Shown: one piece after another, positions 10,126 through 20,600 of the stretch
Position numbering within the stretch: the stretch's first letter is position 1
Layout of the letters: every line of letters begins with the position of its first letter
NCBI RefSeq assembly: GCF_003315245.1
Contig: NZ_QNRT01000002.1
Span: 1,100,206 to 1,164,205 of the forward strand
Direction: 5' to 3'
Source of the DNA: Arenicella xantha
GTDB taxonomy: Bacteria > Pseudomonadota > Gammaproteobacteria > Arenicellales > Arenicellaceae
DNA: 64,000 nt
Position numbers and translations under genes: made by a program
Notes under the pieces: generated by a model
The model's database searches: none
Told to the model about the DNA's origin: nothing
What the model saw: the letters and a program-made list of their open reading frames with translations, nothing else

Positions 10126-10812
10126 TTAGACTACTTCTGCTTCCAGTGCCGAAATAAGATCTGGTGATAACTTTAGGTTGGCAACCAATTCATCCCTAAA
10201 TTGCTTCTCAACCCCAGTTGCGGTATCGGAGATTAGCAAACGGGTAGCTAAGTAAACCTCGTTTGCTTCGGCGACGTTAGAAACACGACTGGCCAACTGT
10301 TGCGCGCTTAGCGGCGCATCAACAATCGACTCCAGTGCAGCAGCATCGTCACTCGACAAATGCAGTTCAAGAATTTGATGTTTGATTGCAAGTTGCTCGG
10401 CGTCATCTATACGGCCGTCAGCATTGGCTGCTGCAACCATGGCCTGAATAATCAACAAGCCACGTTGACTTGCCGGTTCGGCATCGAGCTCATGAATTGG
10501 TGTGAACACCTCACCCGTAGACTGCCAGTTTTGGTAACCTTTGTAAGCCGCCGCCCCCAGTGCGGCAAGGCCTCCAAGCTTTAACGCGGTACCGGTTAAA
10601 CTACGCCCGCCGCGAGTACCCAATAAGCCTACCAACAAGGCTGAAGCAAGAGCACCTTTCTTCATACCATTCAGCATAAGCTCCCGTTGCTCACCGCTTT
10701 GTGGAATGTCCAACTTGTCTTCTGCCACCGACTGCCCTTTCGAGACAGCCTGTTTACCGGCGCTCAATAACTGGTCAAGAATGTGTTTCAGGTTACTATT
10801 TTGATTGCTCAT
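10126..10812 (-). CDS. YebE-like DUF533/TerB-fold membrane protein
   Basis: 228 residues. The first half has a charged N-terminus, then a Gly/Ala-rich hydrophobic stretch (about residues 52-92, beginning KKGALASALLVGLLG) likely to be membrane-associated. The second half is a helical acidic domain (about 115-225) with ANADGRIDDAEQ, a sequence typical of TerB-like folds that may bind metal. This matches the DUF533 family, whose E. coli member YebE is of unknown biochemical role and is reported as envelope-stress-linked. It lies 80 bp downstream of rlmD on the same strand and may be read from it. Confidence 0.82.
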   Translation of the reverse strand: MSNQNSNLKHILDQLLSAGKQAVSKGQSVAEDKLDIPQSGEQRELMLNGMKKGALASALLVGLLGTRGGRSLTGTALKLGGLAALGAAAYKGYQNWQSTGEVFTPIHELDAEPASQRGLLIIQAMVAAANADGRIDDAEQLAIKHQILELHLSSDDAAALESIVDAPLSAQQLASRVSNVAEANEVYLATRLLISDTATGVEKQFRDELVANLKLSPDLISALEAEVV

Positions 10813-10892
10813 GATTAAAATGTTGGGCTAATTAGTCAGACCTCCATTTAACCACACTCGCTTGTCCGTCAGTCAAGCGAGTTAACCATGCT

Positions 10893-12242
10893 TTACTTTT
10901 CAAATACTGCAATCGACTCAACATGTGCGGTATGCGGAAACATATCGATGACGCCAGCTTGGGTCATACGATAGCCGTGTTCATTAACCATCACACCGGC
11001 GTCTCTCGCAAGGGTCGCTGGTCCACAGGAAACATACACGACCTTAGACGGGTTAAGTTGAGGGATTCGCTTGATCATCTCGGCCGCACCAGAGCGTGGC
11101 GGGTCGAGTAATATCTTATCGAAAGTCTGATCCAACCAACCACCGTGTGACTCACTGGTCATATCTTCTTTGAATAAATCCCCAAAATGGAAATCGACAT
11201 TTTCTAGCTTATTTAGCTCTCGATTATGATGAGCGCGATTAACTAAAGCTTGATCGCCCTCGACCCCGATCACCTGACCCGCACGCCGCGCCAGTGGCAG
11301 TGTGAAGTTACCGACGCCGCAAAACAAATCCAATACGCGGTCAGAATCCTGCACATCAAGCAATTCAACAGCACGCACCACAAGCTGCTCATTAATACTG
11401 CCGTTGACTTGAATAAAATCAGTCGGCAAAAACTCAACTCGAATATCGAATGCCGGAAAGTCGTAGTACAGTGCTTCTGGTGCCGCAGGATAGAGCGGAT
11501 GAACACTTTTCAAATTACCGGGCTGCAAAAACAATTGCACGTCGTGCTGTTTAGCGAACTGGGTCAATATTTCTAAGTCTTGTTGCAGCAGCGGCTCAAG
11601 GTGACGCAAAACCATCACGGTGGCGTTGTCTGCGACTGAAATCTCAACTTGTGGCAACTTATCGTTACAAGAAACTTGCTCGAGTGTCGCACGCAATATT
11701 GGTAGCAATGCCGAGACCTCCGGGTACAACACTTCACATTGTTCAGTAGGTTGTATGTAGCTACTATTGCGCTCACGAAAACCAACAATCATGCCGCCTT
11801 TTTTGGGCACAAATTTAGCACCAAGTCGAGCTCTGCGGCGATAACCCCAATGCGCTCCAACCATTGGCTCAAGCAAGGACTCTGGCTGCACGTTGCCGAT
11901 TTTCTTAAAGTTCTCTAACAGAGCCTGCTGTTTATACTGAATTTGCATGTGGGTCTCAAGATGCTGCAAAACACATCCGCCACATTGACCAAACACTGGG
12001 CATTTCGGCTCGATGCGGTGCTCCGATGGCTCCAATACTTCCAATGTCGTGCCAAACAGATAACTCTTACGATTCATTACCGGCACATACATAACTCGCT
12101 CGCCTGGCAGTGCAAAATCCACAAATACGACTTTACCATCTTCGCCACGCCCCACTCCTCGTCCATCATGGGCAAGTGAATCAATGCTGATCTCACGTGG
12201 TGTTAGGTCTAGTTTTTTACGAGGTCGCGATCGTCTTGCCAT
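10893..12242 (-). CDS. rlmD: 23S rRNA (uracil-5-)-methyltransferase RlmD
   Basis: SAM-dependent enzyme methylating U1939 of 23S rRNA (formerly RumA). An N-terminal TRAM domain spans about residues 12-70. Cysteines 81, 87 and 90 (CPVFGQCGGC) plus a later cysteine near 168 form the 4Fe-4S site. The methyltransferase domain has DLFCGVGNFTLPLA (SAM binding) and LLDPPRSGA. The catalytic cysteine is Cys406 in VSCGPATLARD. Length 449 against 433 in E. coli. The basic N-terminus MARRSRPRKK is normal for the family. Confidence 0.96.
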   Translation of the reverse strand: MARRSRPRKKLDLTPREISIDSLAHDGRGVGRGEDGKVVFVDFALPGERVMYVPVMNRKSYLFGTTLEVLEPSEHRIEPKCPVFGQCGGCVLQHLETHMQIQYKQQALLENFKKIGNVQPESLLEPMVGAHWGYRRRARLGAKFVPKKGGMIVGFRERNSSYIQPTEQCEVLYPEVSALLPILRATLEQVSCNDKLPQVEISVADNATVMVLRHLEPLLQQDLEILTQFAKQHDVQLFLQPGNLKSVHPLYPAAPEALYYDFPAFDIRVEFLPTDFIQVNGSINEQLVVRAVELLDVQDSDRVLDLFCGVGNFTLPLARRAGQVIGVEGDQALVNRAHHNRELNKLENVDFHFGDLFKEDMTSESHGGWLDQTFDKILLDPPRSGAAEMIKRIPQLNPSKVVYVSCGPATLARDAGVMVNEHGYRMTQAGVIDMFPHTAHVESIAVFEK

Positions 12243-12442
12243 AATGGTCAGCCTTAGTAAGAGTAAATTTGTGTGCTTAAACAGCGGCGTATTTTAGTGC
12301 ATTTACCCTAACAACATAGAGTTTCTTTGCATACAACTCGCCAGCAAACTCAGCAATCTACAAGTAAAACCGCTAGATTATCGACAAACTGTTGCAGCAA
12401 CGAGTATTATTTGACCACATAAAAATAACCAACAGAGCCGCT

Positions 12443-12835
12443 ATGACCACTAACAGTATTGCCATCATTTCAGTGTTGATGTTAGCCCAGTACTTCTTTT
12501 TTACCATGCGTGCGGGATTAGCCCGAGGTAAAGACAAAGTCGTGGCGCCCGCCATGACCGGCGACGAGGCATTCGAAAAGCGTTTACGAGTTCAACTCAA
12601 CACATTAGAGCAAATGGCGATCGCGCTTCCGGCTATGTGGCTATGCGCAACCTATTTTCGTGTCGACGTGGCCGCGGTAGCTGGGTTGGTATATTTAATC
12701 GGACGATTCTTATACTCAATCGGTTACTTGTCAGCATCAGCCAGCAAACGCGGCCCCGGCATGGGACTCACTATGCTCAGCAGCATCGTGATGCTCGGCG
12801 GCACCCTATTTGGCGCAATTCGAGCCCTCATTTAA
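12443..12835 (+). CDS. MAPEG-family membrane protein
   Basis: 130 residues with about four hydrophobic helices. The motif RVQLNTLEQMAIALPAMWL with its Asn-Thr-x-Glu core is characteristic of MAPEG proteins (membrane-associated, eicosanoid and glutathione metabolism); bacterial members are usually of unknown substrate and some have glutathione transferase activity. I chose the ATG at 12443, giving the N-terminus MTTNSIAIISVLML; an ATG-less extension upstream is less likely. It is divergent from rlmD. Its TAA overlaps the stop codon of the opposite exonuclease gene through a shared TTAA. Confidence 0.82.
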   Translation: MTTNSIAIISVLMLAQYFFFTMRAGLARGKDKVVAPAMTGDEAFEKRLRVQLNTLEQMAIALPAMWLCATYFRVDVAAVAGLVYLIGRFLYSIGYLSASASKRGPGMGLTMLSSIVMLGGTLFGAIRALI

Positions 12836-13620
12836 TCGACGCTACCGTTCTCCCACGCCTCAAGGAACGCTTTGAGGTGTGGTTCACCATCACGCAAAGC
12901 ACTGCGAACCACTTCTTGTTCAGCTTTTAAGCCCGCCGCATCTAACTGTCCACGCATTGCTTGCCAATGCAAATACACCAAGTAAGTATTAAGCGCATCA
13001 GTTTCACAGTAATCTCGGATCGCTTTAATTTCACCAGCCTTATATTGACTCCACACGTGGGCTCCACTCATACCCATTTTGCCCGGCAAACCAAGCAATA
13101 CGGCGATCTCGTCAAGTGGCGCAAAAGCACGATTATTGTAGCCCGCCAACACATCCATTAGATCGGTATGCCGTAAGTGGAAGCGACCGATATAATTGTT
13201 CCAACGAAAATTCGTATCGTCTTCACCAAGCTCCCAATAGCGTGAAGCCTGTACCCCATGAATCAAGGCTCGATAGTGCAATACCGGCAAGTCAAAACCG
13301 GAACCATTCCAAGTTACTAGCGTCGGCGTATGCTTATCGATTCCATCGAAAAAGTTTTGCACAATATCGCTTTCACTGCTGTCTTCCTTACCGATCGTCC
13401 AAACTGAAAACTGATCTTTGTGACTATTGCGATAAACCGCTGAAATAGCCACAACCCGCTGCAAATGTGTGGCGATAAAATCATTGCCGGTCTTCTCACG
13501 GCGTTTCGCGAACATCGCTTCGGCAACGTCAGAGTCGCTAAGTTCCGCGCCTAAAGATAATAGCTTTCGCCCGCCATCTACGTCAGGTACGGTTTCTATA
13601 TCAAACGCTAATACATTCAT
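12832..13620 (-). CDS. Predicted 3'-5' exonuclease, DNA polymerase B-like (DEDD type)
   Basis: 262 residues from the ATG at 13620. Exo I motif FDIETVPD gives Asp7 and Glu9. The Exo II region is TLVTWNGSGFDLPVLHYRAL. Exo III is YCETDALNTYL, the YCExD form with its metal-binding aspartate. This is the stand-alone PolB-exonuclease-like family (DNA_pol_B_exo2); its nucleic acid substrate is not established. The frame continues another 23 codons upstream into cysM, but the chosen start matches the domain start and follows the cysM stop by 13 nt, so it is probably last in a recJ-BI1-cysM-exonuclease run. Confidence 0.85.
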   Translation of the reverse strand: MNVLAFDIETVPDVDGGRKLLSLGAELSDSDVAEAMFAKRREKTGNDFIATHLQRVVAISAVYRNSHKDQFSVWTIGKEDSSESDIVQNFFDGIDKHTPTLVTWNGSGFDLPVLHYRALIHGVQASRYWELGEDDTNFRWNNYIGRFHLRHTDLMDVLAGYNNRAFAPLDEIAVLLGLPGKMGMSGAHVWSQYKAGEIKAIRDYCETDALNTYLVYLHWQAMRGQLDAAGLKAEQEVVRSALRDGEPHLKAFLEAWENGSVD

Positions 13621-13633
13621 CGCAGCACCATCT

Positions 13634-14533
13634 TTAGTACACGCCAGTGGAGAGATATCGGTCGCCCCGATCACACACAATAGACACAATCACCGCCGGT
13701 TTTTTAAGTGCTTCCTGTTCAGCCGCCACAGAGAGCGCTATCGCCATTGCACCACCAGACGACACACCGGCAAAGATACCTTCGTTAGTCGCAAGCGCGC
13801 GCATAGTTTGCTCCGCAACCTGTTGACTTACATCTAGGGTTCGATCAACACGCTGAGCCTCAAAAATCTTTGGCACATACGCTGTCGGCCAACGCCGAAT
13901 ACCGGGAATTTGCGACTCGCCCTCAGGTTGCACGCCGATAATCTGGATATCAGCATTCTGCTCTTTAAGGTACCGCGATACCCCCATGATGGTGCCGGTG
14001 GTCCCCATCGAGCTGATGAAGTGCGTCACCGTACCCTCGGTATCTCGCCAAATTTCAGGACCGGTGGTTTCATAATGCGCGCTCCAATTATCCGGATTAG
14101 CAAACTGATCAAGCACAATACCTTTGCCTTGTGATTGCATCTCAGTCGCCATATCTCGAGCCAACTCCATACCACCATCGGCTTGCGACACCGAAATGAT
14201 TTGAGCACCAAAAGCGCGCATCGACGCGCGCCGCTCTTCACTCATATTATCCGGCATAATTAGGGTCATTTTGTAACCCTTCATCGCCGCGGCCATCGCT
14301 AAAGCGATACCAGTATTACCACTGGTAGCCTCAATCAAAGTATCTCCGGGTTTGATATCCCCGCGCGCTTCGGCCTTGGCAATCATGTTTAACGCAGGAC
14401 GATCCTTGACTGAACCAGCCGGGTTATTACCCTCCAGCTTGCCCAGCACAGTTACGTACTCGCCCTGCCACAACCGTTTCAGTTTAACCAGCGGCGTGTT
14501 GCCAACAAACTCTTCTAAATACTTAAATCGCAC
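13634..14533 (-). CDS. cysM: Cysteine synthase B (O-acetylserine sulfhydrylase)
   Basis: PLP enzyme making cysteine from O-acetylserine and sulfide or thiosulfate. Lys43 in NNPAGSVKDR is the Schiff-base lysine. TSGNTGIALA is the substrate/phosphate loop, and GTTGTIMGV binds the PLP phosphate. The 299-residue length and the N-terminus FVGNTPLVKLKRL are closer to CysM than CysK. The gene lies 26 nt after the Bax-inhibitor-1-like gene and 13 nt before the exonuclease gene, all on the minus strand. Confidence 0.93.
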   Translation of the reverse strand: MRFKYLEEFVGNTPLVKLKRLWQGEYVTVLGKLEGNNPAGSVKDRPALNMIAKAEARGDIKPGDTLIEATSGNTGIALAMAAAMKGYKMTLIMPDNMSEERRASMRAFGAQIISVSQADGGMELARDMATEMQSQGKGIVLDQFANPDNWSAHYETTGPEIWRDTEGTVTHFISSMGTTGTIMGVSRYLKEQNADIQIIGVQPEGESQIPGIRRWPTAYVPKIFEAQRVDRTLDVSQQVAEQTMRALATNEGIFAGVSSGGAMAIALSVAAEQEALKKPAVIVSIVCDRGDRYLSTGVY

Positions 14534-14559
14534 AATACGCCGCCTTCTTCTAATAAGAT

Positions 14560-15267
14560 TTAGTCGTCACCGAACATCATAAACATCTGCAACACAAACC
14601 GGAACATTAACGCAATAGACGCAAACAAGCCCAATGCCGCTGCAACATGCTGATGCTCTTGGTACACATGAAGAATATTAGAGGTGCTCCACAATACCCA
14701 GCCAGCAGATAGCAAGACTATGCCACCAATAGCAAATAGGCCTAGTTCAAAACCAAATATAGCGCCGGCAATACAAGTCCCAATGGCAATTATTGAACCA
14801 ACCGCTAAGAACGGCCCCATAAACGAAAAGTCTTTCTTAGTGGTGAAGGCAATGTAAGTTAGTCCAGTAACCATAGCGGCCGTGGTTAACGCCGCATCCA
14901 TGATCGCTGCTGGGTTATACAGCGTCGCGATATACAGTAGCGGCAAGACGATAACAGCCTCAACAAACGCATACCCAAGTAACGCGACATAATGCATGGT
15001 GAGCGAGTGTTCTGACCGCGCCCAGTTATCCGCTAAGACACCGGCACCAACAAATAAACCGAAATAGATCAAATAGTTAAGCATTCCACCTGAGAGAAAT
15101 GACAGTAACACTGGGCCAGCACCAATTTGTAGCAAAAAGGCACACGACACCGCCATGAACGCGATTGACATGGCCAAATGCCCATAAGTGCGACGAATAA
15201 ATCCGGCGCGTTGATCAACTGATAGATTGCTAACTACATTACCCGAAGCAACATCCAAATAGCTCAT
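14560..15267 (-). CDS. Bax inhibitor-1 / YccA-YbhL family membrane protein
   Basis: 235 residues with seven predicted transmembrane helices, the family topology. The N-terminus IRRTYGHLAMSIAFMAVSC is typical of bacterial BI-1 proteins, and the acidic pair at the extreme C-terminus (MMFGDD) resembles that of the family. Related proteins act as pH-sensitive calcium leak channels, and E. coli YccA modulates FtsH; which applies here is unknown. It begins 65 nt after the recJ stop and likely shares its transcript. Confidence 0.88.
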   Translation of the reverse strand: MSYLDVASGNVVSNLSVDQRAGFIRRTYGHLAMSIAFMAVSCAFLLQIGAGPVLLSFLSGGMLNYLIYFGLFVGAGVLADNWARSEHSLTMHYVALLGYAFVEAVIVLPLLYIATLYNPAAIMDAALTTAAMVTGLTYIAFTTKKDFSFMGPFLAVGSIIAIGTCIAGAIFGFELGLFAIGGIVLLSAGWVLWSTSNILHVYQEHQHVAAALGLFASIALMFRFVLQMFMMFGDD

Positions 15268-15332
15268 CTTTGTTCTCCATTGTGAAAAGTGTAAATTAAT
15301 GTTGATAAGTTTATCACGCAGCGCGCGAAGAC

Positions 15333-17057
15333 TTACTCAATATGTTGGAGCATTAACTGCAAACTCAAGCGCTCCCGAAACTCGTTGATATCCAGACGAT
15401 ACACCGCGCGAATCGTGCCCGACGGCAGCTCTGCATGCGTATCCAGATAACCAAAAAATATTGCATCGACCTGTTGTTCACCGCCTACCGGCTGCAGCAC
15501 TAGTTTTGCATGCGTCTCGCCCACCACGCGTGAATCAACCACCTTAAATTCGCCCTCGAATACCGGCTCTGGAAAGCCTTGCCCCCATGGCGAAATCGTG
15601 CGCAATTGGTCCGCCAACTCCAGATTGAACTCGTCTGACTGTAAAGCACCGTCGGTCCAAACAATCTGACTCCAATCGTGATTTGCAGTCATTTCCAATG
15701 CCACGTCGTGCAACACACGCTTAAACCGCGCTAGATCACGTTCACGCACCGACAAACCAGCCGCCATAGCGTGCCCACCGAATTTAAGTATTAAATTCGG
15801 ATGAAGCGCGTCAACCCGCGCCAGCAGATCACGAATATGAACCCCTTCGACGCTGCGCGCCGAACCCTTCCACTCGCCATCAGCATCGCTTGGAGCTAAT
15901 GCCAACACTGGCCGTTTAGTGCGTTCTTTAATTCTAGAAGCAACCAAGCCGACTACGCCTTGATGCCAAGTAGCATCAGATAACACAAAAATTGGCGGCG
16001 TTTCCGCCGTGTCATCTAGCTCAATTTTCTCAACTACCGCCAGAGCATCTTGCTGCATTGATTGCTCAACATTGCGACGCTCTTTATTCAGCTCATCAAG
16101 CTGCAACGCCAGCGCCATGGCTTTATCCGGATCATCCGTAAGCAAACACTCAATACCAACTGACATGTCGTCCAGGCGACCCGCTGCGTTAAGTCTCGGC
16201 CCCACCGCGAAACCCAGGTCACTTGAAGACAGGCGCGCAGCATTACGCTTACCGACTGTCAACAACGCTTGAATTCCAGCACAACCTTGGCCTTGTCGAA
16301 TTCGTTGCATACCTTGCTGCACCAATATTCGATTATTTGCATCGAGCGGCACAACATCAGCCACCGTGCCCAACGCCACCAGATCCAGAAACTGTGACAT
16401 ATTTGTTTCAGCAACCCCTTCGCTTTGGAACCAACCCTGTTTACGAAGCTGTACTCGCACCGCCAACATCACGTAAAAGATCACTCCAACGCCGGCTAAA
16501 TTTTTACTCGCAAACCGATCGCCGGGCAAATTAGGGTTCACAATCACATCGGCAGTTGGAATTTCCTCACCGGGTAGATGATGGTCGGTAATTAATACCG
16601 ACATTCCCAGTGCTTGAGCCGCATGCACTCCGCTCACGCTGCTGATTCCATTGTCAACCGTGACAATAATATCCGGTTGACGCATCGCGGCTACACCAAC
16701 GATTTCAGGCGACAAACCATAACCAAACTCAAACCGATTTGGCACCAAATAACTAACATTTTGCAAGCCAAAAGCGCGTAGACAGCGTACCGCTAAAGCG
16801 CAACTAGTTGCTCCATCTGCGTCGAAATCGCCTACAATAACCACGTTCGCGCCAGCCATGACCGCTTCGGCCAATAACACACCGGCTTGCTCGATATTGG
16901 TCAATCCATTCGGCGGCAACAGTCGTTTTAGACTATGTTCCAACGCGGCATCACTGGTAACCCCGCGGTTATTTAAAACCTGCGAGAGAACTCTAGACAC
17001 ACCGGTTAAAGGACTCGCTTGAGAGGTCGTACGCGCTTGGATTTGGATATCGGTCAC
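15333..17057 (-). CDS. recJ: Single-stranded-DNA-specific exonuclease RecJ
   Basis: 5'-3' ssDNA exonuclease of the RecF recombination pathway and mismatch repair. DHH-family motifs are present: motif I VGDFDADGATS with Asp77, Asp79 and Asp81; VTVDNGIS with the next metal ligand; and DHHLPG, the name-giving DHH motif. The DHHA1 domain follows with GGHAMAAGLSV near residues 430-440. Length 574, as in E. coli (577). The start codon is GTG. It is divergent from the VanZ-like gene with only 34 bp between them. Confidence 0.96.
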   Translation of the reverse strand: MTDIQIQARTTSQASPLTGVSRVLSQVLNNRGVTSDAALEHSLKRLLPPNGLTNIEQAGVLLAEAVMAGANVVIVGDFDADGATSCALAVRCLRAFGLQNVSYLVPNRFEFGYGLSPEIVGVAAMRQPDIIVTVDNGISSVSGVHAAQALGMSVLITDHHLPGEEIPTADVIVNPNLPGDRFASKNLAGVGVIFYVMLAVRVQLRKQGWFQSEGVAETNMSQFLDLVALGTVADVVPLDANNRILVQQGMQRIRQGQGCAGIQALLTVGKRNAARLSSSDLGFAVGPRLNAAGRLDDMSVGIECLLTDDPDKAMALALQLDELNKERRNVEQSMQQDALAVVEKIELDDTAETPPIFVLSDATWHQGVVGLVASRIKERTKRPVLALAPSDADGEWKGSARSVEGVHIRDLLARVDALHPNLILKFGGHAMAAGLSVRERDLARFKRVLHDVALEMTANHDWSQIVWTDGALQSDEFNLELADQLRTISPWGQGFPEPVFEGEFKVVDSRVVGETHAKLVLQPVGGEQQVDAIFFGYLDTHAELPSGTIRAVYRLDINEFRERLSLQLMLQHIE

Positions 17058-17091
17058 AGTAAACTCAAAGTAATCAAAACAGGTCGGAATT

Positions 17092-17544
17092 ATGAACCAA
17101 GCATCCTCATATATGAAATGGTTTTACCGCATACTGTTGCTGATGCTATTTACGGCAATGAGTTTCCTCGTTACCAGATCAGGCTACAATACGGCACACT
17201 GGATGCCACACAACATATTGCGGGAGCTGGGATTAAACTACCAGCAACGACTCTGGCTAGAGACCCATACTGATATCGCACTTCACTTACTTGGTGCATT
17301 TGTCCTGACCTTGTTGCTTTACGCCGCCGATCTGCTAATTTTGCGAAAGCGAGTCACGCTTATCTTAGCCACCGTGGTCAGTTTGTGTGTTGTGGCAGAG
17401 TTTGCCCAACATATCTTAGGCCGCGACGTCGAATCCAAGGATTTACTGCTCGGAATACTCGGTAGTTTCATGGCATACTTAGTGATCCATAAAAATAAAA
17501 AGGCTAAGACTAAAACTCCTACCGTTACTGGTCAAAATGACTAG
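17092..17544 (+). CDS. VanZ-like membrane protein
   Basis: 150 residues with four probable transmembrane helices. DIALHLLGAFVLTLLLYA, a cytoplasmic basic loop and FAQHILGRDVESKDLLLGILG follow the VanZ-like pattern (D-H in helix 2; E-Q and R-x-D late). VanZ confers low-level teicoplanin resistance in enterococci, but most VanZ-like proteins are of unknown function, so no resistance role is implied. Met8 could also be the start. The next gene begins 94 nt downstream. Confidence 0.75.
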   Translation: MNQASSYMKWFYRILLLMLFTAMSFLVTRSGYNTAHWMPHNILRELGLNYQQRLWLETHTDIALHLLGAFVLTLLLYAADLLILRKRVTLILATVVSLCVVAEFAQHILGRDVESKDLLLGILGSFMAYLVIHKNKKAKTKTPTVTGQND

Positions 17545-17638
17545 ATACACAACGAAAGCACCAACATCAATGTTTTCGTGGCGTTTGCTTGGCTCTCTCA
17601 ACCTACATTTAAGTAATCAGCTCTAAGGGTAAGTTACG

Positions 17639-20600
17639 TTGAATACCAAAGACCACTCAGAACCACAGACAGGACAGCTCCTCAGCCTGTTCAAAGACAT
17701 TGAACGTCGCGCGAATAATTTGTCGCTGAACGGCACTAAGCATCCGTTTAAATGGCACGAAAATATCGACGGATTGCTCAGCCATACTCAAGTAGAAGCT
17801 ACCCGCCAACAGCTTAAGAAGTTGTCTGTGGACGATTATGTCGCGAAAGTGCTCGATCCCGCCGAATCAGCTACGCGACCAAACGCTAAAACAATCATTA
17901 GCCAGCTTCGCGGCAAAATTCATCAAGAATTTGAACTAGGCCCGCTGTACTCCATTGAACTATCGCTGGAATACAATGGCGGCACTCGACGCTTGGCCTT
18001 CATTGCTCAAAACCGCCATGTCGCAAACGGTGTTTGGAGTCCCGAACACCACTTAGAAGCCTGTCGATTAGCCGATGAGTACGCGCGACGCGCAGTTCCG
18101 ATTATCACATTTATGGATACTCCCGGTGCTGACGCAAGCACTGAAGCCAATGCGGCTAATCAAGCGCACTCAATCTCGCGACTAATTGCAGTTATGGCTG
18201 CCGCCAAGGTTCCGAGCATTGGTATTATTTATGGCTTAGGTTATTCCGGCGGTGCTATTCCGCTCGCCACCACCAATGTTTTATTAGCCGTTCGTAATGC
18301 CGCTTTCAATACTATCCAACCCAAAGGTCTGGCCAATATTGCACGGCAGTACAATTTGTCGTGGCAAGAAAGCGCGCGCTATGTCGGTGTGTCGCCATCA
18401 GAACTGTACCGCAGTGGCGCGATTGACGGCGTCATTGACTGGGATCCAAGCGATAAAGAAGACGACAAATCGAATTTGGTCGCCGCCATTTTTACCGGCG
18501 TGCAACAAATCGAAGCTGACGCCAAGCGTGAAGTATTAGAAAACGCCAAAGTTGGCAATGATTACCTCGCTAACGTGCGTACCGAACGATTACATCGCGA
18601 CAGCTTTGACGCTTTACAGAAAGCTGCAAAATTTGAGTTATACGGGGAGTTATCTGAATACCCTAGTGTCTACTCGCATGCCATGATGTACCTACGCTCA
18701 CTGTCAATGCGATGCCGCATTCACTCGGCAACAATTGAAACTTATGGTCGCCTAGCCGACAAAGAGATACCTAAAGGCGACTTGAAGGACCGCACACGCC
18801 AACTCCGTGAGCAAGCCTTCGAACAATGGTTATCCGACCCAGAAAAGCTGGTCTATAACGACCAACTAGCCAAAGCGTGGTCGAATTTAAAAAGCAAACG
18901 CGAAGAGCTTAGCACCGATCGGAACAAGATAACCGCACTAATCCTCGGCGACCCACAAGCAAATTACATTAGCGCACAGAAGAACTATGCGTTTATTCTA
19001 TGTTTGTATTTGTACAATCGCTGGAAGTCGGACGCAGCATTTAACTTTGTCGAAATGAGTCGGCGCCTCGATGAAATGAGCGAATCCGGCGACGACATTT
19101 TAGCCAAGCCGGAAGCTGACCTAACCTTGCTCGACACCATTAATGAACCGAGTATTCGCAAGGTATTGCAAGACCAATTCCGCGACGTCTTAGTGTTTGA
19201 TGCGCTATATAACAATATCGTAGAGAATTTTGGTGAAATCGCCGAAGAGTCCAAAGCCTTCGAGTCACTATCGGAAAAAACGCTACGCAAGATATTAGAT
19301 TCATCATTAGAAGAAGTTGCCTCGAGCGTTAAAGGCACTATCGACGATGGTGCGGTCGACAGCGATATCAAGTCCGAGTTTGCTAAATGGCTCGGGCATT
19401 TTGTCAAATATGACCAGCGCGGAGAATTTTTGGCCGACGTGGAAGAATGGAAACGCGTCAACTTCCCTCGCATGTCTGACTCTTTACTGGTACTTATTAC
19501 CTACTTCTTTGAAACCTTGGTGCCACGCTTCATTGATTCACAAATGAATGGCAAGGCGTATAACGGGCAGATTAACCCGTGGCGAATTGGTAAGCGTAAA
19601 GATTTCTGGAATCAGCTGAATATTGCTTACCAAGACTTATTGATTCAACGAGTATTAGCCTCCTACAAACGTCAGAAAACCGCCACCGTAGATGCGTTCA
19701 AACAACGTTTCTTCACAGAATTTAGCGAAACCAGCGCCAATAAAATGACGGCAAACCCCGTCTCATTCCCTGGCTTTAGACAGTCAATCGAAAAAGCGCT
19801 AAACAACAACATCACACCGTGTGGCGTAATTACCGGCATTGGTGAATTCAAGCTTGATGATCAAGGCAATACCCACGAAGTCGGTGTGCTTATCTCCAAC
19901 GTCGCGTTCCAAGCCGGCGCGTTTGACATGGCTGGCGCCGAGAAGCTTTGCACATTATTAGTCGATTGCGCCGATCGCGGCTTACCTGTTGTTTGCTTTG
20001 TTTCGTCCGGCGGCATGCAAACCAAAGAAGGACCAAGCTCACTGTTCTCGATGGCTATCGTGAACGACCGTATCACTAACTTTATTGCGGATACTGGCTT
20101 ACCCGTCATGGTATTTGGCTTTGGTGATTGCACCGGTGGTTCACAGGCCAGCTTTGTGACACACCCATTGGTTCACACCTATTATTTAAGCGGCACCGAC
20201 ATGCCATTCGCAGGTCGTGTAGTAGTACCTTCATTCTTGCCATCAATGGCGACTACCTCGAATTATTTAGCCAATACGCCAGGCGCTATGCAAGGTTTGG
20301 TTAAGCACCCGTTTGCTGAAGGCTTAGATGAAAAATTGCGTGAAGTTGATCCAAATATCGAACTACCGAACGAGACGATCAACGAAGTAGTGGCAAAAGT
20401 CATCTCTGGCAGCGCATCAATGCAGCCAAAAGAGCGCCAAATCAAAGTGCATCGCGCCATCGACAAAATGGGCAAGATCGAAAAAGTACTGATCCATGCG
20501 CGCGGCTGCACCGCAGTCAAATTGATTCGAGTAGCGCAAAGCCAAGGCTACTCAGTGCTGCTTGTACAATCTGACCCAGACATGGACTCAGCTGCCTGCG

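Noticed and set aside
17092-17544. VanZ-like gene as a glycopeptide-resistance gene
   Set aside because: No vanHAX or vanRS genes nearby; VanZ-like proteins are widespread in Gram-negative bacteria without such a role.
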